Below, one piece after another: positions 33,636 through 37,152 of a DNA stretch of 37,152 bases. This DNA is from Acidobacteriota bacterium. GTDB taxonomy: Bacteria > Acidobacteriota > UBA6911 > JACQTF01. Positions within the stretch are counted from its first letter, which is position 1. Each line of letters opens with the position of its first letter. The stretch lies in the NCBI GenBank assembly GCA_016210925.1, contig JACQTF010000055.1, positions 1 through 37,152 on the forward strand, in the 5' to 3' direction. The translations under genes and the position numbers were made by a program. The notes beneath the pieces were generated by a model. The model was not told the origin of the DNA. It was given only the letters and a program-made list of their open reading frames with translations, and did not search any database.

Positions 33636-34127
33636 TCACACTTTCTTCTTAGCCATCACGATGGCTCCCAGGATAGCCACCAGGATCAGGACGGAAGTCA
33701 ACTCGAACGGGAGCAGGTACTCCGTAAACAAAGCCCGTCCCACGGCCTCGATCGCGCTGGGCCCGTCCGCCGGGCGGGCCTCCGGCGTCCCGGCGCTGCG
33801 GATCAAAAAGAACAGGGCCAGCGCCAGGAAGGCAACCATCGGAAGGGCGACAAAAATCAATCCCGGATTCTTGTCCACTTCTTCGGCCTCGCTCTTGGGA
33901 TCCAGGAGCATGATGACGAAGAGAAACAGGACCATGATGGCCCCGGAATACACGATCACCTGGATCGCGGCGATGAAAGGAGCGCCCAGCAAGGCGTACA
34001 GCCCGGCCAGGGCACCCAGGGAAACGATGAGGGAGAGGGCGCTATGGACCGCACGCCTTTGGGCCAGCACGTTGGCCGCTCCCGCCAGGGTCACCGCAGC
34101 CAGGATGAAGAAGATCCAACGCTCCAT
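33636..34127 (-). CDS. nuoJ: NADH-quinone oxidoreductase subunit J (second set)
   Basis: The 163-residue membrane subunit has [20 protein letters not shown], the pi-bulge helix, and FTEYLLPFELTSVLILVAIL near the end. The start is ATG 34127; further upstream the frame runs into the TTCCA array. The AGGG used as ribosome site, eight bases ahead, is the last part of that array. In most operons nuoI precedes nuoJ, but here nuoE does, so F, G, H and I are absent from this cluster. Confidence 0.94.
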   Translation of the reverse strand: MERWIFFILAAVTLAGAANVLAQRRAVHSALSLIVSLGALAGLYALLGAPFIAAIQVIVYSGAIMVLFLFVIMLLDPKSEAEEVDKNPGLIFVALPMVAFLALALFFLIRSAGTPEARPADGPSAIEAVGRALFTEYLLPFELTSVLILVAILGAIVMAKKKV

Positions 34128-34136
34128 AGCAAAAAC

Positions 34137-34225
34137 CCTGGAAGACTGGAAGATTGGAAGAATGGAAGGATGAGAAAAGTCAATCTTCCAGTCTTCCATT
34201 CTTCCATTCTTCCAACTCTTCCAGG
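34137..34225. repeat. Inverted heptamer array, TTCCA type (nuoE-nuoJ gap)
   Basis: The left arm CCTGGAAGACTGGAAGATTG and onward (34137-34170) is complementary to the right arm of repeated TCTTCCA units ending CTCTTCCAGG (34184-34225). The loop is TGAGAAAAGTCAA. It is the same family as 2115-2190. It overlaps the last 15 or so codons of nuoE and ends ten bases before nuoJ. Confidence 0.88.
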
Positions 34226-34671
34226 ATGGAATCCACCTTCTCCGGCGTCAGATTCTCGTGGTAGCGGAGATTCACCTGGAGGACCGGCGCGGTGCCGCAC
34301 GAGGCCAGGCACTCGACCTCCAGGAGTGTGAATTTCCCGTCCGATGTCGTCTGCCCGAAGTTGATCCCCAGCTTTGCCTTCAGATGCTCGGCAATCTTCT
34401 TGGCGCCACAAATCATGCAGGAGATATTCATGCACACTGTGATCACGTGGCGGCCCACGGGCCGTTTGAAGAACATGGAATAGAAAGAAGCCACGGCCCA
34501 TACTTCATTCCATGAGAGCTCGAGGAACTGAGCGACGGACCGCACCGCCTCGTCCGAGATGTAGCCAAACTGTTCCTGAGCGATGAAAAGCGCCGGGATC
34601 AAAACAGAGCGTTTGTCGGGATAGTGGAGGAAGAGGCGTTCAATCCTGGCTTTGCTTTCGTCGGAGAGCAT
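34180..34671 (-). CDS. nuoE: NADH-quinone oxidoreductase subunit E (second set)
   Basis: The 163-residue thioredoxin-fold subunit holds the [2Fe-2S] cluster N1a next to the NADH site. The four ligands are Cys80 and Cys85 (CMNISC) and Cys121 and Cys125 (CLASC). N-terminal helices (PALFIAQEQFGYISDEAV) are typical. The end, ILEELEEWKNGRLED, is encoded by the TTCCA repeat, which also supplies the stop, so the native C-terminus has been overwritten or extended. It normally pairs with NuoF, which is not next to it here. No strong Shine-Dalgarno precedes the ATG. It is the first gene of this minus-strand cluster. Confidence 0.95.
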   Translation of the reverse strand: MLSDESKARIERLFLHYPDKRSVLIPALFIAQEQFGYISDEAVRSVAQFLELSWNEVWAVASFYSMFFKRPVGRHVITVCMNISCMICGAKKIAEHLKAKLGINFGQTTSDGKFTLLEVECLASCGTAPVLQVNLRYHENLTPEKVDSILEELEEWKNGRLED

Positions 34672-34811
34672 CTGGAAGGAGTCGGGAAGCTGAACGCTAC
34701 TGCCGAATTCTCTTCAACCTGCACAAAAATTGAACTTTAATGAACGGCGCTCAAGCAGTCAAGGTTTTTCCCGACTTCGGCCCCGCACCTCCATTCTCGG
34801 CCCGGGGGTGC

Positions 34812-34817
34812 TATAAT
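34812..34817 (+). promoter_or_regulatory. Possible -10 element ahead of the 34849 gene
   Basis: TATAAT stands at a suitable distance (31 bases) before the ATG at 34849, in the divergent gap with nuoE. No good -35 hexamer is visible 17 bases upstream, so the call is weak. Confidence 0.35.
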
Positions 34818-34848
34818 CATCCCTTCTCGGCCTTCGGGCCGCGGCGGC

Positions 34849-35412
34849 ATGCAGACGGGCTTCAACAGCGATGTTGCTTTCGGAGACGCCACCTTCCATG
34901 TCCAGACGGAAGACCAGGGTGGCAAAGAGCCTAGCATTGTCACCCTGGTGTACCGATCCGGGAAAATTCTGTATTCGCGCCGCACCCCGTATCCGACCCC
35001 TCTGGCCGGGGAGCGTCTCCGGGAGTTGATGCATCAGCAGCACCGGGATGTGGTGGAGGGCGTTCGCCGGGGAGAGATCGAGCCTCTCAGGCCCCGCGTT
35101 GCCCCTCAGGGCCCCGCTTGGGAGGTCCGTGTGGAACCCGCCGGTCCCAGCTTCACGCCGGGCAGCCTGTCCCTCCAGATCCAGGTTCAGAGCAAGAATG
35201 CTTCCAGACCGGTGGTGGATGGGAAGGTCTGGATTAAAATCGTCGGCCCTTGTATTCCACCCAGGATCTACTCCGGCCGCACCGACCCCCACGGATGCTG
35301 CACCGTGGAACTCCTAATCCCGCCGCTGCGCTCTCACGGTGAGCTGGAACTGGTCGTGGAACATCCCGAGGGCCGCTTCGAAAAGCACTTTCCTCTCCAA
35401 CCGGCCGGATGA
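34849..35412 (+). CDS. Conserved hypothetical protein (acidobacterial type)
   Basis: The 187-residue cytoplasmic protein starts MQTGFNSDVAFGDATFHVQT ED, followed by IVTLVYRSGKILYSRRTPY. I recognise this opening (FNxDV...YHVQTED...ILASKRTPY) as a conserved family in Acidobacteria with no known role. The N-terminal half looks like a small beta-rich domain, and the second half (about 95-187) like an immunoglobulin-type sandwich (PGSLSLQIQVQSKNASRPVV DGKVWIKIVG ... HGELELVVEHPEG). There is no signal peptide. It overlaps aroB by four bases (ATGA), so it is co-translated with shikimate and quinone genes. Confidence 0.75.
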   Translation: MQTGFNSDVAFGDATFHVQTEDQGGKEPSIVTLVYRSGKILYSRRTPYPTPLAGERLRELMHQQHRDVVEGVRRGEIEPLRPRVAPQGPAWEVRVEPAGPSFTPGSLSLQIQVQSKNASRPVVDGKVWIKIVGPCIPPRIYSGRTDPHGCCTVELLIPPLRSHGELELVVEHPEGRFEKHFPLQPAG

Positions 35413-36527
35413 GTTCTCGCAACGAGCCCCCGAAAGTACTTCGGACCCTCCACGTTCGGTTGAAGGACCGAGGCTATCCGATCCATATCGGTCCGCGAGC
35501 GCTGGATGAGACAGGCGCCCTGCTGTCAGACCTGGGCATCCGGGGCACGGTGTTCTTGGTCACCCAGAGAAAGATCCGCACGCTGTTCGGCGCTCGATTG
35601 CGGCGCAGTCTGGAGCGGCACGGGATTCCCTTGCAGGAGATCCTCATTCCCGACGGGGAGCAGTTCAAGACCCTGGCTACGGTGGAAAAAATCTACCGGG
35701 CACTGACGCTCCACAAGGCTGATCGGCGAGCCACGCTAGTGGTCCTGGGAGGAGGGGTGCCGGGCGACATCGCCGGATTTGCGGCGGCCACCTACCTCCG
35801 GGGCATCCCCTATGTCCAGATCCCCACCTCGCTCCTGGCCCAGGTGGACAGCTCCGTTGGAGGAAAGGTGGGGGTAAACCTCCGAGAGGCCAAGAACCTG
35901 GTGGGGGCCTTCCATCAACCCGCTTGCGTGATCGCGGATCCGGGGGTGCTGAAGGAACTGCCCAGGCGGGAATTCGTAGCAGGACTGTTCGAAGTAATCA
36001 AATATGGGATCATCAAGGACCCACGGCTCTTCCACCTGTTGGAAGTGCGCCTGGAGGGGGTGCTGGCGCACCAGGAAGATCTGCTGGCGGAAATCATCGA
36101 AGGCTGCTGCCGCATCAAGGCCCGAGTGGTGGAAAGGGACGAACGGGAGGCAGGCCTGCGCCGGATTTTGAACTTCGGTCACACGTTCGGCCATGCCCTG
36201 GAAGCAGCCACCCACTACCGGCGCTTCAAACACGGAGAGGCAGTGGCCTGGGGCATGCTTTTTGCCACTCGAATCGCGCGGGAGATGCGGCTGGTCTCCA
36301 CGGCATCCGCCCTCCGAATTGGATCTTTGATTCACCGGCTTCAGCCGCTTCCGGGGCTCGCAGGAATCCCCCTGACCCCTCTGCTTCGGGCCATGGAAGT
36401 GGACAAAAAGGTCCAGCACGGAAGGATCCACTTCGTGCTCCCCGAGCGCATTGGAAAGGTAGTCATCCGAAGCGATGTTCCCCCGGCGCTGGTGTCCAAG
36501 ACCGCCCGGCAGATGTTGAGCACATGA
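35409..36527 (+). CDS. aroB: 3-dehydroquinate synthase
   Basis: This is the second enzyme of the shikimate pathway, turning DAHP into 3-dehydroquinate with NAD+ and a divalent metal. The 372-residue protein has DGEQFKT, the NAD-binding GGGVPGDIAGFAAATYLRGI, PTSLLAQVDSSVGGKVGVN, KNLVGAFHQP, FEVIKYGIIKD, and the metal ligands in NFGHTFGHALE and HGEAVAWGM. The second Gly-loop residue, usually Ile or Val (GGGVxGD), is Pro here, a mild oddity. The start overlaps the previous gene (ATGA). Its TGA abuts repeat copy C, which leads into ubiE. Chorismate from this pathway feeds menaquinone, so the two genes are functionally linked. Confidence 0.97.
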   Translation: MSSRNEPPKVLRTLHVRLKDRGYPIHIGPRALDETGALLSDLGIRGTVFLVTQRKIRTLFGARLRRSLERHGIPLQEILIPDGEQFKTLATVEKIYRALTLHKADRRATLVVLGGGVPGDIAGFAAATYLRGIPYVQIPTSLLAQVDSSVGGKVGVNLREAKNLVGAFHQPACVIADPGVLKELPRREFVAGLFEVIKYGIIKDPRLFHLLEVRLEGVLAHQEDLLAEIIEGCCRIKARVVERDEREAGLRRILNFGHTFGHALEAATHYRRFKHGEAVAWGMLFATRIAREMRLVSTASALRIGSLIHRLQPLPGLAGIPLTPLLRAMEVDKKVQHGRIHFVLPERIGKVVIRSDVPPALVSKTARQMLST

Positions 36528-36584
36528 CCCCGCACCTACCGTTCTTTTCGCCCAAAACCGATCTAACCAAGCGTAGGTGCGGGG
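36528..36584. repeat. CCCCGCACCTA palindrome, copy C (aroB-ubiE gap)
   Basis: CCCCGCACCTAC (36528-36539) is perfectly complementary to GTAGGTGCGGGG (36573-36584). The left arm begins directly after the aroB TGA. The last G of the right arm is the first base of the ubiE GTG start. The element fills the whole gap, as in copy A. Confidence 0.9.
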
Positions 36585-37152
36585 TGACGGACAAGCGCCC
36601 CTCCGCCGTGCGGGAGATGTTTGCCTCCATCGCCCCCCGCTACGACTTCCTCAATCACCTCCTCTCGGCATGCATCGATCGGCGGTGGCGCGCATTCACG
36701 GCACGGAAGCTCAGGGAAGCCCTCCCGGGCCCCCCTCCCCTCGTCCTGGACCTCTGCTGCGGGACGGGAGATCTGGCGCTGGAACTGCACTCACTCTCCC
36801 CCAGTTCTTCCGTGGTGGGCTGTGATTTCTGCCACCCCATGCTGGTCCTGGGCGCTCGCAAGGCGCACCGCGCCCGCCGGATTCTGCTGGTGGAGGGCGA
36901 TGCGCTGCGCCTCCCCTTTGGCGACAATCTCTTCGATGCCCTCACCATTGGCTTTGGACTCCGGAACCTGGAGAGCCTGGAGTCCGGCCTGAGAGAAATG
37001 CGACGGGTCCTGAGACCCGATGGCGTGCTGGCCATCCTGGAGTTCTCCCGGCCGCGCCCTTCCCTGCTGAGGCCCCTCTTTCAGCTCTATTTGGTCCACC
37101 TCCTCCCGCGGCTGGGAGACTGGCTGTCAGGCCACCGGGGACCCTACAGTTA
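36584..37152 (+). CDS. ubiE: Demethylmenaquinone methyltransferase (3' partial)
   Basis: A GTG start within the repeat (GTG ACG GAC AAG) opens a frame that runs off the window end: 189 codons seen. UbiE/MenG blocks are clear: MFASIAPRYDFLNHLLS at the N-terminus, motif I VLDLCCGTGDLALEL, GDALRLPFGDNLFDALTIGF then GLRNLES, and MRRVLRPDGVLAILEFSRP. The enzyme adds the last methyl group to menaquinone (and ubiquinone where present) using SAM. In this genome, the electron acceptor of the two complex I enzymes is probably menaquinone. The AGGTG for ribosome binding is given by the repeat arm. The start codon choice follows the family's N-terminus, as no ATG lies upstream. Confidence 0.95.
   Translation, partial: MTDKRPSAVREMFASIAPRYDFLNHLLSACIDRRWRAFTARKLREALPGPPPLVLDLCCGTGDLALELHSLSPSSSVVGCDFCHPMLVLGARKAHRARRILLVEGDALRLPFGDNLFDALTIGFGLRNLESLESGLREMRRVLRPDGVLAILEFSRPRPSLLRPLFQLYLVHLLPRLGDWLSGHRGPYS

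Noticed and set aside
1-34671. Two nuo clusters as an assembly duplication of one operon
   Set aside because: The paralogous J, K, L, M and N proteins differ throughout and in length (NuoL 687 against 630 residues), so they are distinct genes.

Overview
The window reads as GC-rich chromosomal DNA of a Gram-negative bacterium, most likely Acidobacteriota or a similar deep-branching soil or sediment group. That placement is an inference. It rests on the style of several secreted hypothetical proteins, the paired respiratory complex I clusters, a menaquinone-type methyltransferase and the abundance of palindromic intergenic repeats. No rRNA, tRNA or CRISPR array was seen.

Layout. (1) 1-9594, plus strand: the end of a complex I operon (nuoH partial, nuoI, nuoJ, nuoK, nuoL, nuoM, nuoN) runs into the membrane part of an F-type ATP synthase (atpZ, atpI, atpB, atpE). 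Genes for F1 and for subunit b do not follow. (2) 9765-12189: a secreted glycine-zipper protein, a small basic protein and a secreted subtilisin. (3) About 12183-26165: an accessory stretch full of broken genes. It holds a transposase remnant, a TPR fragment, a frameshifted RskA-like protein, a LuxR tail, a cobalamin riboswitch followed by a DUF71 ATP-pyrophosphatase, a GH17-GT2 glucan synthase that lost its QxxRW region, a NusG-like antiterminator lacking most of its KOW domain, a frameshifted OmpH, a headless mannosyl-phosphoglycerate phosphatase, an intact GT2 and a DUF2971 protein. A 25-bp near-repeat lies near its two ends and a 56-bp exact repeat lies inside it. (4) 25776-28368, mainly minus: a truncated second greA fused at its break to a headless serine protease, then a methyltransferase and an intact greA. 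(5) 28404-34671, minus: a second complex I cluster, nuoE-J-K-L-M-N, without F, G, H or I. (6) 34849-37152, plus: a conserved hypothetical gene, aroB and ubiE/menG (running off the window).

How the genes work together: complex I pumps protons while reducing quinone, the MenG/UbiE enzyme finishes the quinone, and the Fo genes use the proton gradient. The two nuo clusters converge on the accessory stretch.

The most unusual signal is a set of intergenic palindromes. One type (arms CCCCGCACCTA / TAGGTGCGGGG) occurs three times. Each copy begins directly after a stop codon, and its right arm holds a Shine-Dalgarno-like AGGTG and ends at, or contributes to, the next start codon. This suggests a repeat that acts as a translational coupler. 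Other intergenic spaces in the same operons carry inverted arrays of 7-bp units (TTCCA, GGTTTCA and TGACCAT types), some of which extend into the ends of coding regions.
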